Positions 19,301 to 28,209 of a stretch of 64,000 nt of DNA are shown piece by piece; the first letter of the stretch is position 1; the number at the start of each line of letters is the position of its first letter. The notes below the pieces were generated by a model that did no database searches, was not told the origin of the DNA, and saw nothing but the letters and a program-made list of their open reading frames with translations. A program made the translations under genes and the position numbers. This DNA comes from Paraburkholderia hayleyella. GTDB lineage: Bacteria > Pseudomonadota > Gammaproteobacteria > Burkholderiales > Burkholderiaceae. The stretch is taken from the NCBI RefSeq assembly GCF_009455685.1, contig NZ_QPES01000002.1:186001-250000 (forward strand), read 5' to 3'.

Positions 19301-19438
19301 GGCATTCCGTTGCATTGGGGCTTCACCGGCTTGACCCGGCCCGGCTATCTCGCCAATACACTCACGCCTGTCGTGGGCGACGGCAATTCCCAGACACCGG
19401 AATTCAAGTCGTTCCTCGTCAAGGTCGAAAAGGCATAG
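16367..19438 (+). CDS. fdnG: Formate dehydrogenase-N alpha subunit, selenoprotein
   Basis: This is the catalytic Mo-bis-MGD subunit that oxidises formate to CO2 in the periplasm. The coding sequence is 1023 codons if the TGA at 16955-16957 (codon 197) is read as selenocysteine. The context ARV-U-HGPTVAGLAPTFGRGAM matches FdnG/FdoG, whose E. coli Sec is residue 196. A Tat signal (SRRQFLK) and a CPYCSVGCGIL iron-sulfur motif are present. A bSECIS follows the TGA, and selA, selB, selC and selD are all in this window. Automated callers will split it at 16957. A 913-residue opposite-strand frame is a shadow. Confidence 0.97.
16955..17000 (+). promoter_or_regulatory. bSECIS element after the fdnG UGA codon
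   Basis: The UGA at 16955 is followed 14 nt later by an apical hairpin: GGCA (16972-16975), loop GGTCT (16976-16980), TGCC (16981-16984). The E. coli fdnG SECIS has the same AGGUCU apical loop, which SelB recognises. CGGTC (16960-16964) and a downstream GGCCG can pair as a lower stem. Confidence 0.88.
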
Positions 19439-19446
19439 GGGGCGAC

Positions 19447-20397
19447 ATGGCACTGCAATCACTGGATATCAAACGCCTGTCGGCCACTACCGTGCCGCCG
19501 CCCGGCGTGCGCGAACCCGTCACGGGCAGCGTCGCCAAGCTGATCGACGTCACGAAGTGCATCGGCTGCAAGGCATGCCAGACCGCCTGCATGGAATGGA
19601 ATGACCTGCGCGACGAAATCGGCGAGAACGTCGGGGTGTACGACAACCCGCTCGACTTGAGCGAGCATTCGTGGACCGTGATGCGTTTTTCGGAGTACGA
19701 GAACCCGGCGGGCGATCTCGAATGGCTGATTCGCAAGGACGGCTGCATGCATTGCGAGGACCCCGGCTGCCTGAAGGCATGCCCCGCGCCAGGCGCCATC
19801 GTGCAGTACACCAATGGCATCGTCGATTTTCATGAAGAAAACTGCATCGGTTGCGGCTACTGCGTGACCGGTTGCCCGTTCGACGTGCCACGCATTTCAA
19901 AGAAGGATCATCGCGCGTACAAGTGCACGCTGTGTTCGGATCGCATCGCGGTCGGTCAGGAGCCCGCATGCGTGAAGACCTGCCCAACCGGCGCGATTGT
20001 GTTCGGCACGAAAGAGGACATGAAGCAGCACGCCGCCGAACGCATCGACGATCTGAAAGAACGGGGCTTCGCTCAGGCCGGGCTGTATGACCCGGCGGGT
20101 GTCGGCGGCACGCACGTGATGTATGTGCTGCATCACGCGGATCAGCCGACGCTCTATCACGGCTTGCCGCAGAACCCGAAGATCAGCCCGATGGTGCGCC
20201 TATGGAAGGGGCTGGCCAAGCCTCTGGCGGTGGCGGGCATTGCGCTGGCGGCGCTGGGTGGCTTGTTCCATTACACCCGCATGGGCCCGAACGAAGTGAG
20301 CGAGGCGGAGGAGCAGGCCGCACGCGACGAAGCCGACCTGATCCGCCGCCGCGCACGTGGCGCAGGGCAACATGAGGAGCACGCTGATGAAACCTGA
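19447..20397 (+). CDS. fdnH: Formate dehydrogenase-N beta subunit (iron-sulfur)
   Basis: The beta subunit carries electrons from FdnG to the cytochrome b subunit through four [4Fe-4S] clusters. The 316-residue protein shows the cysteine sets CIGCKACQTAC, CMHCEDPGC, CIGCGYCVTGCPF and CTLCSDR...CVKTCPTGA. A C-terminal membrane anchor follows (about 250-270, PLAVAGIALAALGGLF). It starts 8 nt after fdnG and overlaps fdnI by 11 nt. The start at 19447 gives the family N-terminus MALQSLDIKR. Confidence 0.96.
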   Translation: MALQSLDIKRLSATTVPPPGVREPVTGSVAKLIDVTKCIGCKACQTACMEWNDLRDEIGENVGVYDNPLDLSEHSWTVMRFSEYENPAGDLEWLIRKDGCMHCEDPGCLKACPAPGAIVQYTNGIVDFHEENCIGCGYCVTGCPFDVPRISKKDHRAYKCTLCSDRIAVGQEPACVKTCPTGAIVFGTKEDMKQHAAERIDDLKERGFAQAGLYDPAGVGGTHVMYVLHHADQPTLYHGLPQNPKISPMVRLWKGLAKPLAVAGIALAALGGLFHYTRMGPNEVSEAEEQAARDEADLIRRRARGAGQHEEHADET

Positions 20398-21013
20398 AGA
20401 CCCGAACCTGATCGTGCGCTACACGCCGAACGAGCGCACGAATCACTGGATCACCGCGATCACGTTCGTGCTGCTGGCGCTCTCTGGGCTGGCGCTGTTT
20501 CATCCGTCGCTGTTCTGGCTCAGCACGCTTTTTGGCGGTGGACAGTGGACACGCATTCTGCATCCGTTTGTCGGGCTGGTGATGTTCGTTTCGTTTCTGC
20601 TTTTGGCGCTGCGTTTTTGGCGCCACAACGCGTTCGATCGCAACGATGCGCAATGGCTGCGGCAGATCGGCGACGTGCTGGCGAACCGCGAGGAGAAGCT
20701 GCCTGAAGTAGGGCGCTACAACGCGGGACAAAAGCTGCTGTTCTATGTAATGGTGCTGTGCCTCGTGCTGTTGCTGGCGAGCGGCATTGTGATCTGGCGC
20801 CGGTACTTCTCGTTCTATTTTCCAGTGAACGCCGTGCGGCTGGCGTCGGACATACATGCGGTGGCCGCGTTCGCGTTGATCGTCGGCATTGTCGTGCACG
20901 TCTATGCGGGGTTTTGGGTGAAGGGCTCGATTGGTGCGATGGTGCGCGGCACGGTCACGCTTGGGTGGGCACGCAAGCATCACGTGCGCTGGTTCCGCGA
21001 GAAGGTGAAGTAG
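20387..21013 (+). CDS. fdnI: Formate dehydrogenase-N gamma subunit (cytochrome b556)
   Basis: This integral-membrane diheme cytochrome b passes electrons to the quinone pool. The 208-residue protein has four spans with histidines placed for heme ligation (RTNHWITA near 21, LHPFVG near 60, DIHAVAAF near 160, VVHVYAGFW near 174). GGAG at 20375-20378 supports the ATG at 20387. It overlaps the end of fdnH. Confidence 0.95.
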   Translation: MKPEDPNLIVRYTPNERTNHWITAITFVLLALSGLALFHPSLFWLSTLFGGGQWTRILHPFVGLVMFVSFLLLALRFWRHNAFDRNDAQWLRQIGDVLANREEKLPEVGRYNAGQKLLFYVMVLCLVLLLASGIVIWRRYFSFYFPVNAVRLASDIHAVAAFALIVGIVVHVYAGFWVKGSIGAMVRGTVTLGWARKHHVRWFREKVK

Positions 21014-21272
21014 TCCTGGCGCTTGCCGGGCCGCTCTGCCCCGTTCAGCTCATTGCCGCGTGGTTTAAGATTGGCGCCGCCACTCAATGTGTCAATTGCA
21101 CAATTGCATTGAGTGGCGTTTGCTTTTTTGCGCGCCGCTGGCGTTTCGACCGCAACGGTAACGGTAGCGGCAGCAATAACGGCAGCAATAACGGCAGCGG
21201 CAGCGGCCCTGCGCAACTCATCGCCCACCGATCAACCCGCAACGCCAGAACGCCTAAGGATTCATTCAAACC

Positions 21273-22202
21273 ATGGTGCAACGCATCCTCGACCCGGGCC
21301 AGATAGAAGCGCTCGATCACTCCGCGATCCCTCGTCTTCGGCTGCCCGAGCGCGCCACGGTGTTCGCGGCTCGCGCGGCGCGCCTGCGTCAACTGGCAGG
21401 CAGCAACCCGATCGGCGGTTACGTTCGCCTGATGGCGGTGCTAGCCGAAGCGCAGCAGCAGGCGCTGGCGCACAGCCGCGCAGCATTGCCTGCCGCCGCC
21501 ATGGCCACCGCCCAGACGCATGCGCTGCCCCTCCTTGCCGCCCAGGCGTCTGAGCGCAGTGATGCCTGGCACGCTGTGCTGCCCCGCCTGCTCGATCGCA
21601 TCGAGGCCGCGGGCGCCGTGACCCCCGCGCTCGCCAACGTGCTGGACAACTTGCGCGCGATGCCCGCCGCCGAACTGAACGCCAGAGCCGACGCGCTGCT
21701 CGCGCAACGTTTCAGCGAGATCCAGCCGGCTAGTGCGCCATTCATCATGGCGGCGTTGCAGGTAATCTGGACCGATCTGGCAAGCCAGCTCGACGCGCGT
21801 GCGGTGCCTTACCCCGAGACGCCCGGTGTGTGCCCGGTTTGCGGCGGCGCGCCGGTGGCGAGCATCGTGCGTGTCGGCGCTCAGTACGATGGCTATCGCT
21901 ATCTTCAGTGCGGTTTGTGTACGAGCGAGTGGCATGTCGTGCGCGCCAAATGTTCGGCTTGCGATTCGACCAAGGGCATTGCTTATCACGGTATCGAAGG
22001 GGGGAACGCAGCGCTCAAGGCCGAATCGTGCGATGCATGCCACACCTATCGCAAGATCGGCTACCAGGAAAAAGACTTCGATTTCGAGCCGCTCGCGGAT
22101 GACCTTGCCAGCCTCACGCTCGACTTGCTGATGAATGAAGCCGGTTATCAGCGCGCAGGGCCCAATCCGCTGTTATGGCCTGAGGCGCCGTCTGACGCCT
22201 GA
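21273..22202 (+). CDS. fdhE: FdhE, formate dehydrogenase accessory protein
   Basis: FdhE is a cytoplasmic rubredoxin-like iron protein needed for active formate dehydrogenase-N/O. The 309-residue product has the paired cysteine motifs of the family: CPVCGG (about 188), CGLC.SEW (about 212), CSAC (about 225) and CDAC (about 250). The 259-bp gap from fdnI contains short GC-rich tandem 12-bp units (about 21165-21205), and no gene is evident there. Confidence 0.94.
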   Translation: MVQRILDPGQIEALDHSAIPRLRLPERATVFAARAARLRQLAGSNPIGGYVRLMAVLAEAQQQALAHSRAALPAAAMATAQTHALPLLAAQASERSDAWHAVLPRLLDRIEAAGAVTPALANVLDNLRAMPAAELNARADALLAQRFSEIQPASAPFIMAALQVIWTDLASQLDARAVPYPETPGVCPVCGGAPVASIVRVGAQYDGYRYLQCGLCTSEWHVVRAKCSACDSTKGIAYHGIEGGNAALKAESCDACHTYRKIGYQEKDFDFEPLADDLASLTLDLLMNEAGYQRAGPNPLLWPEAPSDA

Positions 22203-22235
22203 TTCCTCGCAATCTTTCCGCACAAGGCTTCGCGC

Positions 22236-23675
22236 ATGAGCAAGGCAGCACCTGAACGACAAGAACAGTTGAGCGGTTTGGCCCGTTTGCCTGCGGTGGA
22301 ACGTGTGATGGCGCTCGCTGAAGCGAGCGAGCCCGTTGCCCTTTATGGCCGCAGCCAGGTGCTCGATGCAGTGCGTGCGGCGCTCGATGCCAGGCGAGAT
22401 GCGTGGCGGGCGGGGGCGGCGTTGGCGTCGGCCGCCTGCGAGGCGGTGTCCGTTCTCAATGAAGCCGTGCAGCACCTGAGCGTGCGCGCCCAGCCGCGCT
22501 TGCGCAGCGTGTTCAATCTGAGCGGCACCGTGTTGCATACCAATCTTGGCCGCGCGTTGCTTCCCGACGTGGCGGTGCAAGCTGTCGTGACCGCGCTGAC
22601 GCAGCCGCTGAACCTCGAGTTCGATCTTGCAACCGGCCGCCGCGGCGAGCGCGACGATCTGGTCGAAGCGCTGTTATGCGAGCTGACCGGTGCCCAGGCC
22701 GCCACCGTGGTGAACAACAACGCCGCCGCCGTGCTGCTGACGCTGTCCGCGCTGGCGAGCAAAAAAGAAGTCATCGTGTCGCGCGGCGAACTGGTGGAGA
22801 TCGGCGGCGCTTTCCGCATCCCGGACATCATGAACCGCGCTGGGGCCAGGCTGCGCGAAGTCGGCACGACGAACCGCACGCATCTGCGCGATTACGCCGA
22901 GGCGCTCAACCCGCGCAGCGCGCTGTTGATGAAGGTGCATTGCAGCAACTATGCGATCAACGGTTTTACCCAAAGCGTCGAACTCGATGAACTCGTGCCG
23001 CTGGCACGGCAGCAGGGCGTGCCGGTGGTGGTCGATCTTGGCAGCGGCACGCTCGCCGATCTGACGCAGTGGGGCTTGCCAGGCGAGCCGACCGTGCGTG
23101 ACACGATTGCGGCGGGCGCTGATGTGGTGACGTTCAGCGGCGACAAACTATTAGGCGGGCCGCAAGCCGGATTGATCGTCGGGCGCGAAGAATGGATTCG
23201 CAAAATCCGGCGCCATCCGCTCAAGCGCGCGTTACGCGTGGGCAAGCTCACACTTGCCGCCTTGGAACCGGTGTTGCAGCTGTATCGCGCGCCCGAGCTG
23301 CTAGGCGAGCGGCTCACCACCTTGCGCTTGCTGACACGCCCTGCTTCTGCGATGCAGGCCGCCGCGCTGCGTGTGCAGCCGGTGTTGCAACGCGCGCTAG
23401 GCGAGCGGTTCACGGTGGAGGTCGAGCCCATGCTGAGCCAGATCGGCAGCGGGGCGTTGCCGGTCGACCTGCTGCCGAGCTACGGCCTCGCGGTACGCCG
23501 GGCGGGAGGCAAACGCGGTGGCCGTCTGCTGCTAGAGGCCGAAACGACATTGCGCGCGTGGCCACGCCCGGTGCTGGGCCGCATCAAGGACGACACGCTC
23601 TGGCTCGATCTGCGCTGCCTTGAATCCGGCGATGAAGCGCTCTTCATCGCCCAGTGCGCAGCGGTGACGCGATGA
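22236..23675 (+). CDS. selA: SelA, selenocysteine synthase
   Basis: SelA is a PLP enzyme that converts Ser-tRNA(Sec) to Sec-tRNA(Sec) using selenophosphate. The 479-residue protein is of normal length. The PLP-binding lysine is Lys304 in TFSGDKLLGGPQAG, and the N-terminal FNLSGTVLHTNLGRA motif is present near residue 91. Its TGA overlaps the selB ATG. It probably forms one unit with fdhE and selB. Confidence 0.97.
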   Translation: MSKAAPERQEQLSGLARLPAVERVMALAEASEPVALYGRSQVLDAVRAALDARRDAWRAGAALASAACEAVSVLNEAVQHLSVRAQPRLRSVFNLSGTVLHTNLGRALLPDVAVQAVVTALTQPLNLEFDLATGRRGERDDLVEALLCELTGAQAATVVNNNAAAVLLTLSALASKKEVIVSRGELVEIGGAFRIPDIMNRAGARLREVGTTNRTHLRDYAEALNPRSALLMKVHCSNYAINGFTQSVELDELVPLARQQGVPVVVDLGSGTLADLTQWGLPGEPTVRDTIAAGADVVTFSGDKLLGGPQAGLIVGREEWIRKIRRHPLKRALRVGKLTLAALEPVLQLYRAPELLGERLTTLRLLTRPASAMQAAALRVQPVLQRALGERFTVEVEPMLSQIGSGALPVDLLPSYGLAVRRAGGKRGGRLLLEAETTLRAWPRPVLGRIKDDTLWLDLRCLESGDEALFIAQCAAVTR

Positions 23676-25597
23676 TCGTCGGAACCGCGGGCCATATTGA
23701 CCACGGCAAGACCACCCTGGTGCGGGCGCTGACGGGGGTCGATACCGATCGCCTCAAGGAAGAAAAAACACGCGGTATTTCGATCGAACTGGGCTATGCC
23801 TACACGCCGCTGGAAAATGGCGAGGTTCTCGGGGTGATCGACGTGCCGGGTCATGAAAAACTGGTGCATACGATGGCCGCGGGCGCCTGCGGCATTGATT
23901 TCGCCCTGCTGGTGATTGCCGCCGACGATGGCGTGATGCCGCAAACGCGCGAGCATCTGGCGATCCTGCAATTGCTAGGCGTCACGCAAGGGGCGGTGGC
24001 GCTGAGCAAAACCGATCGGGTCGACGCCGCGCGCCGTGAGCAAGTCCGTGCGGAAATACAGGCCTGGCTGGCGGCAACGCCGCTGGCGCATGCGCCCGTG
24101 TTCGAAACCTGCGCTACTCAGCCCGATGACCCCGGCGTATCACGGTTGCGCGAGGCCTTGCACCAGGCCGCGCAGCGCATGCGCACGCGTCGTGATGACG
24201 GGTTGTTCCGCCTCGCGGTGGATCGTGTGTTTACGCTCGCGGGCCAGGGCACGGTGGTCACTGGAACCGTGTTCGCCGGTCAGGTGGCCCATGGTGCGAC
24301 GCTGCTGTTAGCGCCTGCCGGAAAGCGGGTGAAAATCCGCAGTCTGCACGCGCAAAACCGTGCGAGCGCAAGCGGTCATGCCGGACAGCGTTGCGCGCTC
24401 AATCTCGCGGGGATCGAGCGCGAGGCCCTCGCGCGCGGCGACTGGATTGTCGATGAGGCCTTGGGCGAGACTTCCGTGCGGCTCGATGTCGAACTCAGGC
24501 TACTGCCCGATGCAGGGCTCACGTTGCAACACTGGACGCCGTTGCACGTGCATCTGGGGACGACACATCAGGTCGCTCATGTCACGTTGCTTGAGGGCGA
24601 TACGCTGCAAGCGGGCAACATGGCGCGCGTTCAACTGGTTTTTTCCGCGCCGCTCTGCGCGCTGCCAGGTGACCGTTTTATCGTGCGCAATGCCCAGGCG
24701 AGCCGCACCGTAGGCGGTGGCCGGGTGCTCGACCCCTTTGCTCCGGCGCGCAAGCGCCGCACGCCGGAGCGGCGGGCCTGGCTCGACGCTGTTCAAGGCT
24801 GGCTCGATGATGGCCGCCTTGAACGCTTGTTAGCCCAGGCGCCCTGCGGCATGTTGCGTTCACGGCTGATGCGCTTGAGTGGACAGGGCGCAGGTTCACT
24901 GAACTTGCCGGGCGAGGCGCGTGAAATCCCCCTGCACGGCAAGGCCGCTGCGGATGCGCTAGTGATCTTGCAGACGCATTGGATGGCATGGGGCGAGCGC
25001 ATCGTGATGGCGTTGCAGCAGTTTCATACGCGCTTTCCCGACGAGCCTGGCGCTGACATGGCACGGCTGCGGCGCAGCACCGCGCCTTTGCTGCCCGAAG
25101 CGTTATGGCATGCGGCAGTAGAAGCCTTGCTGGCCGCGCGCAAGGTGAGCCGGAGCGGGCCATGGCTCCATTTGCCGGCCCATTCCGTGACGCTCGATGC
25201 TACGGAGCAAACGCTCGCCGCAAGCGTGTTGCCGTTGCTGCTTCAAGGGCGTTTCGATCCCCCATGGGTACGTGATCTGGCGGCGGCGATTCCGCTACCC
25301 GAGGAGCGCGTGCGCGCGCTGTTGCGCAAACTGGCACGGCAAGGTGAGGTGGATCAGGTCGTGCGCGACCTGTTTTATCCCCATGAGGTGATATGTGAGC
25401 TGGCGCGGCTGATCGCGCAATGGGTTGAGCGCCATGAGGGCGCGGGGCTTAACGCGGCGGCGTTTCGTGATATGACCGGGCTCGGGCGCAAACGCGCGAT
25501 CCAGATTTTGGAGTTCTTCGATCGTGTTGGCTATACTCGCTTCCAGCGTGAAGTCCATGTTTTGCGCACAGATAGCCTGCTTTATAGCGAGGCTTGA
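23672..25597 (+). CDS. selB: SelB, selenocysteine-specific elongation factor
   Basis: SelB is a GTPase that brings Sec-tRNA(Sec) to UGA codons marked by a bSECIS. The 641-residue protein has GTP-binding motifs G1 GHIDHGKTT, G3 DVPGHEKL and G4 SKTD. C-terminal winged-helix domains (about 380-641), including the motif GLGRKRAIQILEFFD that ends the RNA-binding module, complete it. It overlaps selA by ATGA. The selC gene begins 35 nt downstream. Confidence 0.97.
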   Translation: MIVGTAGHIDHGKTTLVRALTGVDTDRLKEEKTRGISIELGYAYTPLENGEVLGVIDVPGHEKLVHTMAAGACGIDFALLVIAADDGVMPQTREHLAILQLLGVTQGAVALSKTDRVDAARREQVRAEIQAWLAATPLAHAPVFETCATQPDDPGVSRLREALHQAAQRMRTRRDDGLFRLAVDRVFTLAGQGTVVTGTVFAGQVAHGATLLLAPAGKRVKIRSLHAQNRASASGHAGQRCALNLAGIEREALARGDWIVDEALGETSVRLDVELRLLPDAGLTLQHWTPLHVHLGTTHQVAHVTLLEGDTLQAGNMARVQLVFSAPLCALPGDRFIVRNAQASRTVGGGRVLDPFAPARKRRTPERRAWLDAVQGWLDDGRLERLLAQAPCGMLRSRLMRLSGQGAGSLNLPGEAREIPLHGKAAADALVILQTHWMAWGERIVMALQQFHTRFPDEPGADMARLRRSTAPLLPEALWHAAVEALLAARKVSRSGPWLHLPAHSVTLDATEQTLAASVLPLLLQGRFDPPWVRDLAAAIPLPEERVRALLRKLARQGEVDQVVRDLFYPHEVICELARLIAQWVERHEGAGLNAAAFRDMTGLGRKRAIQILEFFDRVGYTRFQREVHVLRTDSLLYSEA

Positions 25598-25632
25598 CGT
25601 TTAGGCCAGGGGCTCTGGCCGACATCTTTATC

Positions 25633-25728
25633 GGAAGGCATACGCATCGGGTGGTGCGGCTGGACTTCAAATCCAGTAGGGGGTGTCAGACACTCCCTGG
25701 TCGGCTCGACTCCGGCTGCCTTCCGCCA
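25633..25728 (+). tRNA. selC: tRNA-Sec (anticodon TCA)
   Basis: A 96-nt tRNA including an encoded CCA. The acceptor stem pairs GGAAGGC with GCCTTCC. The anticodon loop CTTCAAA (TCA anticodon) is closed by CTGGA/TCCAG. The long variable arm (GGGGTGTCAGACACTCCC) and extended acceptor are typical of tRNA-Sec. It directly follows selB and is the attachment site of the adjoining island. Confidence 0.97.
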
Positions 25729-25729
25729 T
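25665..25729 (+). repeat. attL: 65-bp direct repeat inside selC
   Basis: The sequence from the anticodon loop (CTTCAAATCC) through CCAT is identical to 41238-41302. Integration reconstituted a full tRNA at this end. Confidence 0.95.
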
Positions 25730-25800
25730 GGAGGTTTGCGGGTTTTCGGCGGTCTGCCGGACGTCGCTTCATTGCGTGATAGTGTGGGTTTTTCTGCCCG

Positions 25801-26795
25801 TTATGATTGACCTATTTTTTTTACGGCGGCGGCGAGGCTGCTGGTTGCGAGATGTGCATATCTTCTCGTAGATGCCGTTGTTTTATGCCCCAGCACGCCT
25901 GCTACTGTGTAAAGATCTATTCCGGCATTAATCATTTCCGATGCTGCGCTGTGTCGCAAATCGTGAAATCTAATGTCGGGATGTCCTGATTTTTTTCGCG
26001 TTTTTACCCACTCTGATTTAACTTTCCACGGTAACACCGTAAATTTCACTCGGCGCGCGATAACGGCGATTCGCGGGTGAATCGGAATCAGTCTGGGTTG
26101 CCCGTTCTTTGTTCGTCCTAATGAAAATCCGCTCTTTGTCGGGACGGCACGCAAAATTTCGCTCATTCTCATTCCCGAGTAGAACGCAACTCGAATAGCC
26201 GCTCTCACTTGTTTGTGGGTACATGCTTTTGCGATTTCCAGCATTTCGCGGCGCTCTTTGCTTTGTATACGTGTCGCTCGTCGCTCTGCTTCGGGATAAC
26301 CATTTTTGCAGTTTGGTCGTATTCGATCTTACCGATTTTGTGTGCATATTTGATCGCAGCTCGAAGATACCCGAGCACATTGTGAATCGTCCCGTCTGCA
26401 CTGGGGTTTTTCCGGAATCCTTGATGACTGACGCTTGATCGCATGAAGCCAGAAAATTTAACTGACCAGGCGTGCAAATCCTGTGCGTCCTGATTTTCAT
26501 ATTCCGGTGCGTATTGTGCTAGAACTTGAAGCCGTATCTTTCTATTTTTCCAGCCTGCGCTTTTGTCTGCAACGTGCACTCGAACGCAATCCCCGATAGT
26601 GAAAATTGGTTTTCGCGTGCCTGTAGAGACGGCGTAAGCTGCTGCGTCCCACGTTCTGCCTAGTTCATCAGCTTCGCGCGCAGAAAGTCCTGCAGGGATG
26701 AGTTTTGTTTTGCGGATTCGTGTACCGTCAATGACGCGCTCGAACGTCCAGCGGAAACGTTTGCATCCATTTTTTGTGATGGTTTCGGTTGGCAT
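25801..26795 (-). pseudogene. Tyrosine-recombinase integrase, frameshifted
   Basis: Two adjoining frames make up one ~331-residue phage integrase. The first (26795 to 26205) starts MPTETITKNGCKRFRW and holds the N-terminal arm-binding and SAM-like domains. The second (26244 to 25801) has the catalytic domain with Arg in SGMRMSEIL, HDLRHSAAS (H-x-x-R) and the tyrosine in RRYAHL. The join is at AAA|TGC near 26244, where the catalytic frame begins MLEIAKA. One missing base explains the break, and no standard slippery heptamer is present. It sits beside attL, as island integrases do. Confidence 0.88.
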
Positions 26796-26968
26796 GATGC
26801 GAGGAATTTATAGAGTGATTCGAGTTCGTAGACGTGCGTTTTGTGCCCGATTTTGTATCGCTTGATGATCTTGCAGGCACCGTCGACCCGGCTGATCGCG
26901 TACCGCGGCACACCCAGTATTTGTGTGGCCTCGGTTGCGCTTATTTGTTTTCCTCTTGCTATGTCCAT
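26660..26968 (-). CDS. Excisionase-like MerR-type helix-turn-helix protein
   Basis: A 102-residue protein whose first ~60 residues (ISATEATQILGVPRYAISR, then YKIGHKTHVYELESLYKFL) look like a MerR/AlpA-type winged helix with a beta-hairpin wing, as in phage excisionases. It lies immediately upstream of the integrase and overlaps its 5' end by about 136 bp, a long overlap. The last ~40 residues may be unimportant or the frame may have lost an earlier stop. Function is inferred from fold and position. Confidence 0.6.
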   Translation of the reverse strand: MDIARGKQISATEATQILGVPRYAISRVDGACKIIKRYKIGHKTHVYELESLYKFLASCQPKPSQKMDANVSAGRSSASLTVHESAKQNSSLQDFLRAKLMN

Positions 26969-27006
26969 GCCTCACCCCAATGTTTATATGTGGCTTTCAG
27001 GTTCAT

Positions 27007-27249
27007 TTAAGCCCCAGGGAATTCGTTATGAGCATCGTTGATGTGATCGGCGATGGAATAATCCGATTCGTCACCTTGAAGCATAATTGCGACCGGCCCG
27101 AGTCGCATGTCACCAGTCATCGTTCCATCAGGACTGCCTCGGTCAGCGTCGTTCAAATTGCGCCATTTTCCGATGACGCAGTCGGCCCGAATCAGACCAC
27201 GCGGGCTGCCGCGCTGAGCGCTGCCAACAGCGATTCCCCGCTCGATCAA
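27007..27249 (-). CDS. Small phage-type protein, start uncertain
   Basis: An 80-codon frame with a phage-like sequence (GLIRADCVIGKWRNLNDAD near 20-38; GDESDYSIADHI near 60). It can begin only at a TTG at 27249, because a stop lies just upstream in frame. A nearby ATG with a GGAG site (near 27263) opens a different, short frame, so a one-base frameshift at the 5' end is possible. It lies between the excisionase-like gene and the DUF2303 gene on the same strand. I do not recognise a family. Confidence 0.4.
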   Translation of the reverse strand: MIERGIAVGSAQRGSPRGLIRADCVIGKWRNLNDADRGSPDGTMTGDMRLGPVAIMLQGDESDYSIADHINDAHNEFPGA

Positions 27250-27339
27250 AAATTATTTTCATTTAAATTTCTCCGGAAAAAGCGGGTGCTATGCCAGCCG
27301 CCCGTTAAAGCACCGCGCTTGATGCGCGGCAGCGAGGAA

Positions 27340-28194
27340 TTACGAGGAAAACGGATCGCCAAAAAAGAATGGATTGCCAGTTTTTTCGCGGATCGTCGCA
27401 ATGACGCCGTTTGCCGCGGCTTCGAGCACTTTGTCGAAGCGGACAAGCTCGTAATTGAACGTGAGCTTGCTGTCACGCACCCGGTAGCGCAACCGCGCAT
27501 CGACGTGGTATGCATCGCCGTTACGAAATACCGGAATACCAATCGCAAATTTCTCAAACATTTGCATGCGTTGCAGCGTCGCGCCATCGTCGTCCTGAAC
27601 GAACGAGAGATTGACGCCACCGTTTGACAGGCGGACTGCACTTTTGAAACGGAAGTCCTGGGTGGCCTCGAATGCCAGCGCCATTTCAAGCATCTGTGCG
27701 CCAGTCGGCAGATTTTCGTCACTGGACGGGCCCGCGACGTCCTTCAGGTTTTCTTCAAGGAACGCTGCAAATTCGATCTGGGTCATCGCTTTTTTGTGGC
27801 CGCTGATCCAGCGCCGCCATTCCTCACTGAATTCCGGCTGGAAATAGGCGCGGTGGTCTCGCCACGCAGCGGCTTCGGGATTTTCACCGTTGTCATTAAG
27901 GATGGACGTAAAGGCGACTTCGCCCTTTGGATAGTTGGCCTCGCACCAGATTGTCGAGTCGGTGAGCGAGCCGTGGCGCTTCACGTAACCGATAAAGTCA
28001 TCGGCAGTCCGCAGGCGCACCGAGGCCGTCTTGCGCTGAGGTGTGGCGAGGTGCTTCGAATCGTCGTATTCGCGCAGATTCCAGCCGGGTGGCACGCCGA
28101 TGCGACGAATCGCGGCGTTAGTGTTCGAGCCGATCTCAAGTGGCTGTTTGATCTCGCGCGCCGCCTCGGTGCTCAGCCGGCGAGCGAGTTCGAT
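27340..28194 (-). CDS. DUF2303 (YfdQ-like) phage protein, 5' end truncated
   Basis: About 284 codons match the plan of YfdQ-type phage proteins: IGVPPGWNLREYDDSKHL, RTADDFIGYVKRHG, a central WRDHRAYFQPEFSEEW stretch, FAAFLEENLKD and a C-terminal barrel-like region ending FGDPFSS. The role is unknown; the gene usually sits in the early region of lambdoid phages. The frame runs on to 28422, but that part is only the reverse of the DUF1064 gene. No ATG, GTG or TTG is available near the expected start, so the 5' end seems cut at the junction with the divergent gene. Confidence 0.75.
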   Translation of the reverse strand: MELARRLSTEAAREIKQPLEIGSNTNAAIRRIGVPPGWNLREYDDSKHLATPQRKTASVRLRTADDFIGYVKRHGSLTDSTIWCEANYPKGEVAFTSILNDNGENPEAAAWRDHRAYFQPEFSEEWRRWISGHKKAMTQIEFAAFLEENLKDVAGPSSDENLPTGAQMLEMALAFEATQDFRFKSAVRLSNGGVNLSFVQDDDGATLQRMQMFEKFAIGIPVFRNGDAYHVDARLRYRVRDSKLTFNYELVRFDKVLEAAANGVIATIREKTGNPFFFGDPFSS

Positions 28195-28209
28195 GACATT
28201 GCGGCAGGG

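Noticed and set aside
16721..19462. 913-codon open frame opposite fdnG
   Set aside because: Shadow of the selenoprotein gene; composition is typical of an antisense frame and the plus-strand protein is unmistakable.
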